The notes: generated from the sequence alone by a model not told the origin. Shown: positions 7,532 through 20,376, numbered from the stretch's first letter. The stretch: DNA of 64,000 bases from Geminocystis sp. NIES-3709 (GCF_001548115.1 NZ_AP014821.1:992001-1056000); one strand, 5' to 3'. Made by a program: numbers and translations.

Positions 7532-9742
7532 TTAAAGTTCTAAAATAAACTTATTATATAATAATTGTTCGATAGAAGAAGGTAAATGAGTAAAGTATAT
7601 TGTAAAAAACTTTTCTTCCAAATTATTTGTAACTACTTTACCATATATATCATCAGAATAAGGATAACTTACTAAGTTCAATTTTAAATTATCAAGAGGA
7701 TTTGGTAAAAATGAATCAGCTATCATCAAAGTTATTTCTGCGCCTTTTTCGATGTCTTTAATAACTATTTTATGTATAATTCCTAAATAATAAATTTGAC
7801 TAACATCTTTTTCATTTAGCAAACAATATCTAATTTCTACTGGTTTATTTAAAGTAATAATTTCTTCTTCTTTCTCGGGTAAAAATAAATTAAATTTACC
7901 TTCAATACCAATTATCTGACAAATATAAATTGGGTTTTTTACTCCTTTCGGTGAAACTTGTTTTTTTTCTGCTATTTCTACTTTTGATTGTAAAAGGTTT
8001 AAAGTTTTTTCTGATATTAATATATCTCTTCCTTTTGTATAGGATTCGATGCGATAAGTTAAGTTAACTTCACTGCCGACAATAGCATATTTAGTCCTTT
8101 TTTCTGAACCAATATTGCCAACAACAACTTCCCCCGTATTAATACCAATACCCATTTTTAGAGGAGAATAACCCCATATTTTCATCTGTTTATTTACTTC
8201 TTCCATTGCCAATTGCATGGCTAAACCACAAGCGATCGCTCTATCTGCGTCATCCTTACGAATTATAGGTGCTCCAAATAATACTAAAATACCATCTCCC
8301 ATAAATTCATCGATCGTGCCTTGATATTCAGTGATAATATTAGCCATATACCCTAAATAATAGTTAAGAATTTTGACTACTTCTTCGGGCGGTAATTGCT
8401 CACTAACGGCAGTAAAACCCCTTAAATCAGAGGTTAAAATGGTGATACTGCGTCTTTCTCCTCCTAGCTTTACTCCTTCGGGGGTTTCTAGTAAAGTGTT
8501 GACAATTTCTTGACTCAAATAACGTCCAAAAGTTTGTCTAATTTTTTCTCCATTGCGTGCCGTATGTATGGTAATTCCCCCAGCGGCGGTAGCTAAACCG
8601 ATAAAAGGAGGTATTACTGGTATCCACCAATTATGTAAAAAAGCAATATAAGTAGTTATTAGTAAAACTATTTGAGCGATAATGAATATTACTATACCAA
8701 GAAAAAATTTATCAGCTCTCCTAAACTGCCAAATAATGACTGAACCGATGGTCGTCCATGTTATAATCCAAAGGTTTTCTTGAGTTTCAGACCATGTTTT
8801 GATTAAAGGTCGATCGTCTGTTACACTACTAATAACTTGACTGATGATATTGGCGTGAATTTCTACTCCCGCCATGCGTTGATCAGGGGTGTTAGTATAA
8901 GGAGTCGAAAGGACATCAAGGAAACTTTCACCAATAAAACCGATTAAAATAATTTTATCTTTTCCCCAGTCTGGAGGCACTTGATCTTCTAAAATATCAA
9001 AAAGGCTTACGGTTTCAAAATGATTAACGTTACCTCGATAGTTGAGCAAAATTTGATAACCTCCACTGTCAGCATTGCGATAACCTCCATCGTTACTTTC
9101 AAAGGGAATAAACAGGGTATCTTTTAATTGCCATGACTGATCTTCTCTTACCTCAAGGTTAATGTTTTGCTTTTCAAGGTAGAGTAAAGCTAAATACATT
9201 CCCAGACTAAAGGCTTTTTCTGTGGGTAAAGCCAGTATAGCACGGCGGACTTTGTTATCTTGATCAAGCATAACATCATTAGAACCGATTTGATTGTTTG
9301 CCTTGAGGATAGGATTCGGTTTAACTCGAAATTGCTGTGTTTTGCCAATCATCTTTTCGATGCCGATGATATTTTTATTTTCTGCAAAAAGTCGATATAG
9401 TTCATCAGTACCCGGAGGCATAGGTACATCTCGATAAACGTCTAAACCAATGGCGACAGGTTGAAAATCTAACAGTTTTGTGAGTAAATTAGCATAAATT
9501 TCATCGGGTATTAACGCTGTACCAATTTTTTCTACGTCTTCATCGTCTATTCCCACTATCACTATTCTATTATCTTGAGGTTGGCTCGATCGAATCTTGA
9601 TCAAAAAATCGAAAGCGAATAACTCAAAAGGTTGAAATAATCCTAGATAACGAGTTAAGATGATGGCAAGGGAAACAAGAGGAGTTGCAATCCAGACTCC
9701 CCGCCATTGCCACCAAAAAGATTTTATCCAAGATTTACTCAT
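7532..9742 (-). CDS. CHASE2-domain class III nucleotidyl cyclase
   Basis: 736 residues in the usual order for cyanobacterial CHASE2 cyclases: an N-terminal membrane helix, a large extracytoplasmic CHASE2 sensor (about 45-320, with NRIVIVGIDDEDVEKIG and DKIILIGFIG), three closely spaced membrane helices (about 325-395), then a class III catalytic domain (about 425-600) and a C-terminal extension of about 120 residues. Both metal-binding Asp residues are present (TSDLRGFT, about 439; FMGDGILVLFG, about 482), as are the transition-state Asn and Arg (VNLTYRIE). The residues that select adenine in class III adenylyl cyclases, a Lys before the second metal Asp and an Asp near the VN motif, are here Glu (DEFMGD) and Lys (RTKYAIVG). 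Whether it makes cAMP, cGMP or nothing cannot be settled by reading. Confidence 0.9.
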   Translation of the reverse strand: MSKSWIKSFWWQWRGVWIATPLVSLAIILTRYLGLFQPFELFAFDFLIKIRSSQPQDNRIVIVGIDDEDVEKIGTALIPDEIYANLLTKLLDFQPVAIGLDVYRDVPMPPGTDELYRLFAENKNIIGIEKMIGKTQQFRVKPNPILKANNQIGSNDVMLDQDNKVRRAILALPTEKAFSLGMYLALLYLEKQNINLEVREDQSWQLKDTLFIPFESNDGGYRNADSGGYQILLNYRGNVNHFETVSLFDILEDQVPPDWGKDKIILIGFIGESFLDVLSTPYTNTPDQRMAGVEIHANIISQVISSVTDDRPLIKTWSETQENLWIITWTTIGSVIIWQFRRADKFFLGIVIFIIAQIVLLITTYIAFLHNWWIPVIPPFIGLATAAGGITIHTARNGEKIRQTFGRYLSQEIVNTLLETPEGVKLGGERRSITILTSDLRGFTAVSEQLPPEEVVKILNYYLGYMANIITEYQGTIDEFMGDGILVLFGAPIIRKDDADRAIACGLAMQLAMEEVNKQMKIWGYSPLKMGIGINTGEVVVGNIGSEKRTKYAIVGSEVNLTYRIESYTKGRDILISEKTLNLLQSKVEIAEKKQVSPKGVKNPIYICQIIGIEGKFNLFLPEKEEEIITLNKPVEIRYCLLNEKDVSQIYYLGIIHKIVIKDIEKGAEITLMIADSFLPNPLDNLKLNLVSYPYSDDIYGKVVTNNLEEKFFTIYFTHLPSSIEQLLYNKFILEL

Positions 9743-9783
9743 ATTAATCGTGCAATAAGAATTGGGAATTAACTATTCTTCAT

Positions 9784-10038
9784 TTAATAGTAATCATGTT
9801 CTCGTTGCATTTGAGGCATAGCTAGTTCAAAATTAGAAGGATCTCGAAGAAAACGATAAGCCTCTTCTTCTAAGCGGTGGATTTGATAGCCTTCTATAAC
9901 ATTAGTGAGACGGAGACAAGTTAGATACCCTTCCATATATACTCTCATTTCTTCATAGCGACTACCTCTATGCCATAAATCCACCATTCCATCAGTTAAT
10001 TTCTGATAGTATCGAATAACAAAGGGATCTGTTAGCAT
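9784..10038 (-). CDS. DUF6761-type conserved cyanobacterial protein
   Basis: 84 residues, soluble, mostly helical. The sequence (IRYYQKLTDGMVDLWHRGSR, YMEGYLTCLRLTN, HRLEEEAYRFLRDPSNFE) matches a short family found throughout cyanobacteria and annotated only as conserved or DUF6761. Function is unknown. It is a single gene between the cyclase and psb32, all leftward, with 41 bp to the cyclase start. Confidence 0.75.
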   Translation of the reverse strand: MLTDPFVIRYYQKLTDGMVDLWHRGSRYEEMRVYMEGYLTCLRLTNVIEGYQIHRLEEEAYRFLRDPSNFELAMPQMQREHDYY

Positions 10039-10110
10039 AATTTTTCTTATTATCGGTTTATATTAAATTGATAGTGATGAAATACAATGCTTTCATATTT
10101 TTATTGTACC

Positions 10111-10803
10111 CTAATTACCCGGAAACCCTACATACCAAAAATACGTCACCATCGGTATTAACGTTGCTAATCCTAACAGTACAATCATCCAAATCGTAGC
10201 ACTTCGATCGTCTGTTTCTTCCGCAGTGGCAAAAGTTCCATCAATATTAACTTCTTTAACTTGAGGAGGCCCTGGATCTTCAAGTCCTGACAAAACAGCT
10301 ACAACTCGATCGCTCATATCTGTTAAAGCCTGATTATACTGTAAATTTTTTAAAGATATAGTTACGGTTTCTTTCAAAACACTTTCCGAAATTTCAGGAG
10401 TTAAAAGAGTGGTTACTTTGTCGCCAGTACGCAAGGCGGTACGATTAGTTAAAGTATCCAAGACGAAAAGAGTTTGATTTTGTTGTTCTTCTGGGGTAGG
10501 ATACCATGTAGAAAAAAGTTCATTGGTTAAAGAGTCGATCGTTTGATCATAGTCAAGGCGATTTATAACTACAATGCGGACTTCGTTACCTGTGTTATTA
10601 GCTAAATCCTTCAATTCATTAGTTAAAGTTGCTTCTGTGGTTTTGCTGATAACATCTGCATCATCAAAAATCCAGACATCTTCCCCCGCATTGATAACGG
10701 GTAAATCGTAAACTCCCGTGGCAGAAGCACCATTAATGCCTAAGTTAAAAACAAGCATTAAAGAGAGAGATAAACTGAGGATGATAGCGTTTATTTTTCT
10801 CAT
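10111..10803 (-). CDS. psb32: Photosystem II repair protein Psb32 (TPM domain)
   Basis: 230 residues: a signal peptide (to about residue 29, ASATG), a TPM domain (about 40-175: WIFDDADVISKTTEATLTNE, NEVRIVVINRLDYDQT, LFVLDTLTNRTALRTGDKV) and one C-terminal membrane helix (about 204-224) that would anchor the protein with its TPM domain in the thylakoid lumen or periplasm. This is the architecture of Psb32, the cyanobacterial relative of plant TLP18.3, which protects photosystem II and speeds its repair after photodamage. It is transcribed alone between the DUF6761 gene and hpnA. Confidence 0.88.
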   Translation of the reverse strand: MRKINAIILSLSLSLMLVFNLGINGASATGVYDLPVINAGEDVWIFDDADVISKTTEATLTNELKDLANNTGNEVRIVVINRLDYDQTIDSLTNELFSTWYPTPEEQQNQTLFVLDTLTNRTALRTGDKVTTLLTPEISESVLKETVTISLKNLQYNQALTDMSDRVVAVLSGLEDPGPPQVKEVNIDGTFATAEETDDRSATIWMIVLLGLATLIPMVTYFWYVGFPGN

Positions 10804-10916
10804 AATTAATATGATCCTGATCTGTAAAATAATTCTCTTATTATGTCATGTTATGGGGACGCTGAAATATTTTTTTAATCGAGAACAAAGAGGATAAGAG
10901 AAGGAAAAAAATAGAT

Positions 10917-11909
10917 TTAATTGATCAATTCCAAATTCTTTTGAAAGTATTTTACCGCTCGCTCGATCGCATCATCAATATTCGTTTGTGGTAAACCTAA
11001 TTCTTGAACAGCTTTGGTGGAATCATAGTACATAAATTGCCTAGACATTTTAACCCCTTCCATTGCAACAGAAGGAATTTTGCCAAACTTAGTTAAAACA
11101 TATTCATCGATAAAAGCCACTGTGAGGGGAAGCCATAAAGGAAATTGAACTTTCGGTGCTTTTTTACCTGTAATTAAGGCTAATTTTTCTAAAAATTGTT
11201 GTAAGGTTAAATTCTGATTTCCTAAGATATAACGCTCTCCTGTTTTACCTTTTTCCAGTGCTAAAATATGTCCTTTTGCTACATCTTGCACATCGATAAA
11301 ATTTAAACCAGTATTAACAAAACCGGGCATATTATTTGTTAAAAATCTGACTATAATTTCTCCTGTTGGAGTCGGTTTTAAATCATATTCTCCGATGGGA
11401 GTACTTGGATTTACTATGACAATATCTTGACCATTTTTTACTGCTAGATGAGCTTCTTGTTCAGCATAATATTTTGATTTTTTATAATTACCAATCAAAT
11501 TTTTGACAGGAGATTGATAATTTTCATTTCCCAAAATACCATCTTTTCGTACTCCGATCGAGGCAACAGAACTGGTATAAACTGTGCGTTTTATTCCTGC
11601 TTTTTTTGCACATTTTAAAATATTTCTAGTACCTAAAACATTATTTTGATACAGTAAATCTTTATCTTTTGACCACAAAGAATAATGAGCGGCTACATGA
11701 AATAAATACTCAGAATCTCTCATTTTTTCTGCTAAATTTGTATCATTTAAACTACCTTCGACTAACTCAATATCTAAATTTTTAACATTCGTTAAATTAG
11801 CATTTTTTCTAACTAAAGCCTTAACTTGATAGTTCTCTTTTAATAATAATCTAATTAAATTAGCTCCAACAAAACCCGTTGCACCCGTGATAAAAACTTT
11901 TTTTTTCAT
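10917..11909 (-). CDS. hpnA: Hopanoid-associated sugar epimerase HpnA
   Basis: 330 residues of the extended short-chain dehydrogenase/reductase fold. The N-terminal dinucleotide-binding motif is VFITGATGFVGANLIRLLL; the catalytic triad is recognisable as Ser in YTSSVASIG and the Tyr-x-x-x-Lys of YKKSKYYAEQEA, followed by VNPSTPIGEYDLKPTPTG. These segments match HpnA, an NAD(P)-dependent epimerase associated with hopanoid side-chain biosynthesis. The companion hpnH is in the same window at 27520 but is not adjacent. Squalene-hopene cyclase is not in the window. The exact substrate of HpnA is not firmly established. Confidence 0.85.
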   Translation of the reverse strand: MKKKVFITGATGFVGANLIRLLLKENYQVKALVRKNANLTNVKNLDIELVEGSLNDTNLAEKMRDSEYLFHVAAHYSLWSKDKDLLYQNNVLGTRNILKCAKKAGIKRTVYTSSVASIGVRKDGILGNENYQSPVKNLIGNYKKSKYYAEQEAHLAVKNGQDIVIVNPSTPIGEYDLKPTPTGEIIVRFLTNNMPGFVNTGLNFIDVQDVAKGHILALEKGKTGERYILGNQNLTLQQFLEKLALITGKKAPKVQFPLWLPLTVAFIDEYVLTKFGKIPSVAMEGVKMSRQFMYYDSTKAVQELGLPQTNIDDAIERAVKYFQKNLELIN

Positions 11910-15226
<3,317 letters not shown>

Positions 15227-15238
15227 ATTAATTTATGA

Positions 15239-15266
15239 GGTGGGCATTGCCCACCCTACTTTGTTT
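15239..15266 (+). terminator. Probable apcE terminator
   Basis: A 7-bp perfect stem GGTGGGC-ATT-GCCCACC (15239-15255), 12 bp after the apcE stop, followed by a T-rich tract. The same palindrome in degraded form occurs at 21905-21921, so the hairpin may also be a dispersed repeat recruited as terminator. Confidence 0.65.
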
Positions 15267-15269
15267 TGT

Positions 15270-15368
15270 CTATGAATAATCAAGGGGACTTTTTACATCT
15301 CTGCCTCCCCGATTTAAAACATGAGTGTAAATCATCGTCGTAGAAACATCTTTGTGTTTTAACGATAC
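15270..15368 (-). pseudogene. Tyrosine recombinase (integrase) C-terminal remnant
   Basis: Reading leftward from about 15368, the frame gives [20 protein letters not shown], then [11 protein letters not shown] and a TAG at 15270-15272. This is the C-terminus of a tyrosine recombinase of the kind seen in integron-type integrases, including the conserved His of the HKDVSTT segment and the nucleophilic Tyr in MIYTHV. Upstream the frame is closed by a stop at the edge of the miniature element 15364-15606. The rest of the gene is absent, so it is a remnant. Confidence 0.8.
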
Positions 15369-15606
15369 TTAGACAAAAAGATGTGAAAAATTGACTTATA
15401 ATGATTATATGATATTGTTTTTAGGTTAAAATGAAAGAAATCACCTCTTCATCAATGCCCCCATGTTTTAATCCCTGGTGTCAAAAAATAGATCCAGTCT
15501 TATATATCTTTTCGCTTTTTTCAATGGTTAAAAGACAATGTTGAGGTATTTACCAATTATAAAGCAAGTTTGGGCTTTATTTGGGCATAATTTTTGTCTA
15601 AGTACC
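15364..15606. mobile_element. Miniature inverted-repeat element, about 243 bp
   Basis: Near-perfect terminal inverted repeats: GATACTTAGACAAAAAG at 15364 and, on the other strand from 15606, GGTACTTAGACAAAAA. Inside is a short rightward frame (15431-15544, 37 codons: MKEITSSSMPPCFNPWC and onward) that may be the vestigial start of a transposase. The TIR sequence matches those of the elements at 62640-62820 and 44737-46201. It abuts the integrase remnant. The parent IS family was not identified. Confidence 0.6.
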
Positions 15607-15639
15607 GATATTTTGCTTTGGGTAACTTTAAGTAAATGA

Positions 15640-16302
15640 TTATTTTTTCATGGCTAAAGTTAAGCCATCACCGATCGAAATCATACTTAATTCTACTCGA
15701 TCGTCTTTAGCTAATTTGTCGTTAAATTCTCTTATTTTTTGAGTGGTATTATCAGTAATATTTTCATCGACAACTTTACCGTACCAAAGGACATTATCGA
15801 TCGCAATTACACCTCCTTTTCTAACTAATTCTAAGGATTTTTTATAGTAATTATAATAGTTACTTTTATCAGCATCAATAAAGATAAAATCAAAGGTTTC
15901 TTTTTCATCATTATCGATTAATTCTTGTAAAGTTTCTAAGGCAGGTTTTAGATGTAAAGTAATTTTTCGATCGACTTTTGCTTTTTGCCAATAACGTTGT
16001 GCAATATCAGTAAAATCTTGACGATTATCACAGGCAATAAGTTGTCCATTTTCTGGTAAAGCTAAAGCCATAGCCGTTGAACTATAACCCATAAAAACAC
16101 CAATTTCTAAAATCTTTTTTACTCCCATTAACTTAATTAATAATGCCAAAAATTGAGCTTGATCTGGAGAAATTTGCATTTTTCCCAAGGGGTGATTAGA
16201 GGTTTCTTGCCTTAATTTTTGTAAAACTTCTGTTTCTTTTACAGATACAGATAATAAATATTTATATAGATCAGGAGTTAAATTTAAAGTTTGAATACTC
16301 AC
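15640..16302 (-). CDS. SAM-dependent O-methyltransferase (caffeoyl-CoA type)
   Basis: 220 residues covering a complete class I O-methyltransferase of the metal-dependent CCoAOMT family. Motifs: KILEIGVFMGYSSTAMALAL (SAM-binding loop), LIACDNRQDFTDIAQRYW (acidic loop contacting the adenosine), FDFIFIDADKSNYYNYY (metal-binding Asp and SAM) and GGVIAIDNVLWYGKVV (second metal ligand region). Cyanobacterial members methylate catechol-type phenols in vitro; the natural substrate is unknown. The neighbouring genes give no pathway. It is a single leftward gene facing the apcE end region. Confidence 0.9.
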   Translation of the reverse strand: MSIQTLNLTPDLYKYLLSVSVKETEVLQKLRQETSNHPLGKMQISPDQAQFLALLIKLMGVKKILEIGVFMGYSSTAMALALPENGQLIACDNRQDFTDIAQRYWQKAKVDRKITLHLKPALETLQELIDNDEKETFDFIFIDADKSNYYNYYKKSLELVRKGGVIAIDNVLWYGKVVDENITDNTTQKIREFNDKLAKDDRVELSMISIGDGLTLAMKK

Positions 16303-16461
16303 AATAATAATTAATAATTGATAATCAAAAATAAATAATTTATATAGTAAAAGGCAAAGATAAAAAATTAACGATAAATGAGGAAGGAATACTTCATAAT
16401 TTTATAACTATCCTATTTTTTGCTATAGTTGATAGTTCTAATTTTAAATTTCTAATTATTT

Positions 16462-17643
16462 ATGTTATACGATTATGGGATAGTAGGCGGTGGTATTGTG
16501 GGATTAGGTACATCGATCTCCCTACAAAAAAAATACCCTCACAAGAAAATTATTTTAGTAGAAAAAGAAAGTCATTGTGCATCCCATCAAACGGGTCATA
16601 ATAGTGGGGTTATTCACTCAGGAATTTACTATAAACCGGGTAGTTATAAAGCTATTTTAACAACAAAAGGCAATGCTGAATTAGTTAAATTTTGTCAGCA
16701 ACATAACATAAATCATGATGTTTGTGGGAAGTTAATTGTCGCTTGTCAAGAAAAAGAATTACCATTATTAGAAAATTTGTATCAACGAGGATTAGCTAAT
16801 GGTATTCCTGTGGAAAAAATATCTTTGGCACAAGCGAAAGAAATTGAACCTTATTTAACTTGTTTATCTGCTATTCGAGTACCTACGGCAGGAATTGTCG
16901 ATTATAAGCAAGTAGCTCAAAAATACGCCGAAATATTTACTCAGAAGGGAGGAGAAATAAAATTTAACACTAAAGTAATTAATATTAAGTCTCAAGAAAA
17001 AGAACAAATTTTGCTGACTAATCAAGGAGATATTAAGATCAAATTCCTGATTAATTGCGGTGGTTTATACAGCGATCAAATAGCTAAATTAGGGGGAGTT
17101 AACCCTGAAATGAAAATTATCCCCTTTAGAGGAGAATATTACGAATTAAAGCCCGACAAACGCTATTTAGTGAAACATTTAATCTACCCTGTACCTAATC
17201 CAGATTTTCCCTTTTTAGGAGTCCATTTTACGAGATTAATCGATGGCAATATTCACGCTGGCCCCAATGCTGTATTGAGTTTAAGACGAGAAGGATACAA
17301 GAAAACGGACTTTGATTTAGGAGAATTTTGGGAAATTGCTACTTATCCGGGATTGTGGAAATTGGTCAGTAAATATTATGCTGAAGGTATAGAAGAAATC
17401 GTTCGATCGTTCAGTAAAAAGGCTTTTGTTCGTAGTTTACAAACTCTTGTACCTGAAGTGCAAGAAGATGATATTATTCCCTCTCCAGCCGGTGTCAGAG
17501 CGCAAGCACTCAAAAACGATGGTAAATTAGTAGAAGACTTTTTTCTTATCCCTACAAAAAATGCCCTTCACGTGTGTAACGCACCTTCTCCAGCGGCAAC
17601 AGCCTCTTTAGAGATTGGGAAGGCAATTTGCGATATGCTTTGA
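16462..17643 (+). CDS. lhgO: L-2-hydroxyglutarate oxidase/dehydrogenase
   Basis: 393 residues of the FAD-dependent DAO fold. The N-terminus has the FAD-binding GGGIVGLGTSISLQKKYP followed by an acidic residue (VEKE); HQTGHNSGVIHSGIYYKPGS is the family signature. The C-terminal PSPAGVRAQAL and NAPSPAATASLEIGK segments complete the FAD site. LhgO oxidises L-2-hydroxyglutarate, a side product of central metabolism, to 2-oxoglutarate, passing electrons to oxygen or the quinone pool. It is transcribed alone, rightward; the start is the first ATG of the frame and fits the family. Confidence 0.92.
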   Translation: MLYDYGIVGGGIVGLGTSISLQKKYPHKKIILVEKESHCASHQTGHNSGVIHSGIYYKPGSYKAILTTKGNAELVKFCQQHNINHDVCGKLIVACQEKELPLLENLYQRGLANGIPVEKISLAQAKEIEPYLTCLSAIRVPTAGIVDYKQVAQKYAEIFTQKGGEIKFNTKVINIKSQEKEQILLTNQGDIKIKFLINCGGLYSDQIAKLGGVNPEMKIIPFRGEYYELKPDKRYLVKHLIYPVPNPDFPFLGVHFTRLIDGNIHAGPNAVLSLRREGYKKTDFDLGEFWEIATYPGLWKLVSKYYAEGIEEIVRSFSKKAFVRSLQTLVPEVQEDDIIPSPAGVRAQALKNDGKLVEDFFLIPTKNALHVCNAPSPAATASLEIGKAICDML

Positions 17644-18128
17644 ACAATGTACAATTAAGAGTTATCTATGGTTAAAAAGGAAGATAATTGAATTAGAAAA
17701 GGTAAACTCACATCTTGCACCAATACATAAAAACTAAATAAAAAGTGGGAGGTAGTCGGTGTCAGGTTTAATGATTTTTGACTATTTTGAAGGTTGAGGC
17801 AACAATTAAGAGTTTTTTTCGCAGAATAGCTTAAATTTAATTGTTTTTTCTTAACCTGAAACCTAAAATCTAAAAGCCGAGATGTTTTTCACTATGAGTG
17901 CAAGATCTCATTAAATCTTTTATGATCTTTCTTTATCCCCTTAAAAAGGTGAGACTTTAAACCTTGAATGGATCAATTGTCAATACAAATAATTGAATTA
18001 TCTTTGCGTCTTTGGGAGAGAAAAAGTTAAGTTTTTGACTAAATATTGCTAAAACTGACCACTTTTTTTGTTAACGTATTATATGTTAACCCTTGATTTT
18101 TATAGCTTTCTGATTTATTCACTGGATC
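17644..18128. other. Intergenic region with weak inverted repeats
   Basis: About 485 bp between convergent genes. A perfect 9-bp inverted pair, ATCTTGCAC (17712-17720) and GTGCAAGAT (17899-17907), brackets about 195 bp of low-complexity sequence and may mark a decayed miniature element. No gene was seen. Confidence 0.4.
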
Positions 18129-19316
18129 TTATTTAGATGACAAATACTTATTTGTTAGATTAAGTAATTCATCAGAATTAATCGGTTTTGCAATAAAATC
18201 TGACGCACCCACCATTTTTGTTCTGACTCGTTCCATCATGCCATCATTAGAAGTAACAATAATAATAGGAGTTTGTCTAAATAAAGATAGTTTTCTTAAA
18301 CTGGCACAAATTTCGTAACCGTTAGCATTAGGCATGACTAAGTCTAAAAAGATTAAATCTGGTTTTGCTGCTAGAATTTTTGCGATCGCTTTTAAAGGTT
18401 CAGTAATGCAGATGAACTGGTATCCTGCTTTTTTCAGAATTGTAGCCATAGTTTCGCAGATCAGAGGACTATCGTCAACACAAGCCACTAAAGGACTTTT
18501 ATCATCGCATTGAATAACAGTGGGAGGAGAAATAGGTGCAGGTAAATCAGCAACGGAGACTAAATCGATATAACCTTGTTGAATATAGGGTAATAATGAA
18601 CTACTAAACTGGTTTAAATCTCGCTTCAATTGTAGAGATAAATCTCGAAGGGTGTTTCTACCATTGAATAATTTACTAAAAGCGGCATAGGTTTTCGGAG
18701 ATGTTTTTTCTTGTAACTGCTCACTAGAACGAATTACAGGTGCTTTATTGGGCGATCGATCGCCTAATTTAAGACTTACCCAATTTTGCCATTGTTGCCA
18801 AGCGGGTACAATTACTTGGTTAGCATCGAGGAGAAAAATTTGTTCGGAAAGGGGAATATTAACTTTACTATTAAGATGAAAAGTGATTTCGATAGTTTGA
18901 TTGAGATCGAAAAAAATCTCTGTCAGAATATTATTAACCATCTTCATTACCCCATCTCTTTCCGCCTTCCCATTCACCAACCAACGACGAATTAACTCAT
19001 ATTCCCAACAAAATTTAATCGTATCACTAGAAACCGATCGAATTTCTGTCTCTAAATAAGCCGCATCTGTGGCGATATTCGGAAGATAAGCGGCTAAATT
19101 GCGTCGCCAGCGCCTAACAGAATGCTCCCCTCCAGTACCATAAATTAAACGTCCCATAGACAAATAAAACCGCCATTCAGTCCTTCCGGGATAGACTAAT
19201 TTAACTTCACCACTGAATTGATGTTTTTTTAGGGTATTGAAAAGATAGGTTTGCTTTGATGCCACAAACCCCTTGATTGGAATACTATAGTTTTCTTTAT
19301 TAGGCGTATCCATCAA
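18129..19316 (-). CDS. PatA/PixG-type response regulator
   Basis: 395 residues. The N-terminal part (about 15-250) is the PATAN/DUF4388-type domain found in cyanobacterial PatA-family regulators (KHQFSGEVKLVYPGRTEWRF then LSMGRLIYGTGGEHSVRRW). The C-terminal receiver domain (about 272-393) has the acidic pair (ACVDDSP), phospho-acceptor Asp (FLDLVMPNANGYE), Thr/Ser switch (IIVTSND) and Lys (FIAKPI). Such proteins usually head pix/tax/pil gene clusters controlling phototaxis or pili. Here it is alone, 10 kb from the PilH-CheW-PilJ set at 29011-32907, with which it may still cooperate. Confidence 0.88.
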   Translation of the reverse strand: MMDTPNKENYSIPIKGFVASKQTYLFNTLKKHQFSGEVKLVYPGRTEWRFYLSMGRLIYGTGGEHSVRRWRRNLAAYLPNIATDAAYLETEIRSVSSDTIKFCWEYELIRRWLVNGKAERDGVMKMVNNILTEIFFDLNQTIEITFHLNSKVNIPLSEQIFLLDANQVIVPAWQQWQNWVSLKLGDRSPNKAPVIRSSEQLQEKTSPKTYAAFSKLFNGRNTLRDLSLQLKRDLNQFSSSLLPYIQQGYIDLVSVADLPAPISPPTVIQCDDKSPLVACVDDSPLICETMATILKKAGYQFICITEPLKAIAKILAAKPDLIFLDLVMPNANGYEICASLRKLSLFRQTPIIIVTSNDGMMERVRTKMVGASDFIAKPINSDELLNLTNKYLSSK

Positions 19317-19473
19317 TGATAAATTAGAAGTAGGCTGATAATCATTCTTTAAATCTTAGTATAAAATCCAGAGTTTTTCTGATTTATAACTTCATTGCCA
19401 CTGTAGCAGTTATTGCCATTTTAGATATGATTGCTCTATGTTGAATATATATTTTAAAATATCTTAATTATTT

Positions 19474-20376
19474 ATGAGTCTTAATTTTCAATCGATCGTT
19501 ACTACCCTGAATCAATTTTGGAGTGACAGAAACTGTCTTATTGCTCAACCCTATGATACCGAAAAAGGAGCAGGTACTATGAGTCATAATACTTTCTTAC
19601 GAGCTATCGGTCCAGAACCTTGGTCAGTAGCATATATAGAACCTTGCCGAAGACCTACCGATGGACGTTATGGAGAGAATCCTAATCGAGTTCAACACTA
19701 TTATCAATATCAAGTTTTAATTAAACCCTCTCCTGATAACATTCAAGAAATTTATTTAGATTCCTTAAAAGCATTAGGAATACACCCAGAAGATCATGAT
19801 ATTCGTTTTGTAGAAGACAACTGGGAATCTCCTACCCTTGGCGCTTGGGGTGTTGGTTGGGAAGTGTGGCTAGATGGCATGGAAATTACCCAATTCACTT
19901 ATTTTCAACAGTGTGGAGGTATTGACTGTCATCCTGTATCTATTGAAATCACCTATGGCTTAGAAAGACTAGCAATGTATTTACAAGATGTTGACAGTAT
20001 CTATGATATTCAGTGGAATGATCAGGTGAAATACGGAGATATATTTTTACAAGGAGAAATTGAGCAATGTACTTATAATTTTGAAGCCTCTAACCCAGAT
20101 TTATTATTAAAACTCTTTAATTTATATGAAGAAGAAGCAAAACAGCTAATAGAAAAAAATCTCGTTTTACCTGGCTTAGACTATGTTTTAAAATGTTCTC
20201 ATTGCTTTAATTTACTAGATGCTAGGGGTGTTATTGCTGTTGCTGAAAGAACTCGTTATATTGGTAGAATACGCAATTTGGCTCGTCAAGTAGCTCATCA
20301 ATATTTAAGTCAAAGGGAGTCATTAAATTTTCCTTTGATGAAAAATAATTCAGCAAAAATTTTAGTTAATTCTTAA
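19474..20376 (+). CDS. glyQ: Glycyl-tRNA synthetase alpha subunit
   Basis: 300 residues, the usual length for the catalytic alpha subunit of the alpha2beta2 bacterial GlyRS. Diagnostic segments are [59 protein letters not shown] and [16 protein letters not shown] (motif 3 of class II synthetases). It charges tRNA-Gly together with GlyS, whose gene is not in the window; separation of glyQ and glyS is common in cyanobacteria. Confidence 0.97.
   Translation: MSLNFQSIVTTLNQFWSDRNCLIAQPYDTEKGAGTMSHNTFLRAIGPEPWSVAYIEPCRRPTDGRYGENPNRVQHYYQYQVLIKPSPDNIQEIYLDSLKALGIHPEDHDIRFVEDNWESPTLGAWGVGWEVWLDGMEITQFTYFQQCGGIDCHPVSIEITYGLERLAMYLQDVDSIYDIQWNDQVKYGDIFLQGEIEQCTYNFEASNPDLLLKLFNLYEEEAKQLIEKNLVLPGLDYVLKCSHCFNLLDARGVIAVAERTRYIGRIRNLARQVAHQYLSQRESLNFPLMKNNSAKILVNS

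Noticed and set aside
17702-17915. Full miniature element in the lhgO/PatA-like intergenic region
   Set aside because: Only a 9-bp inverted pair supports it and no second copy was found, so it is mentioned only as a weak signal.
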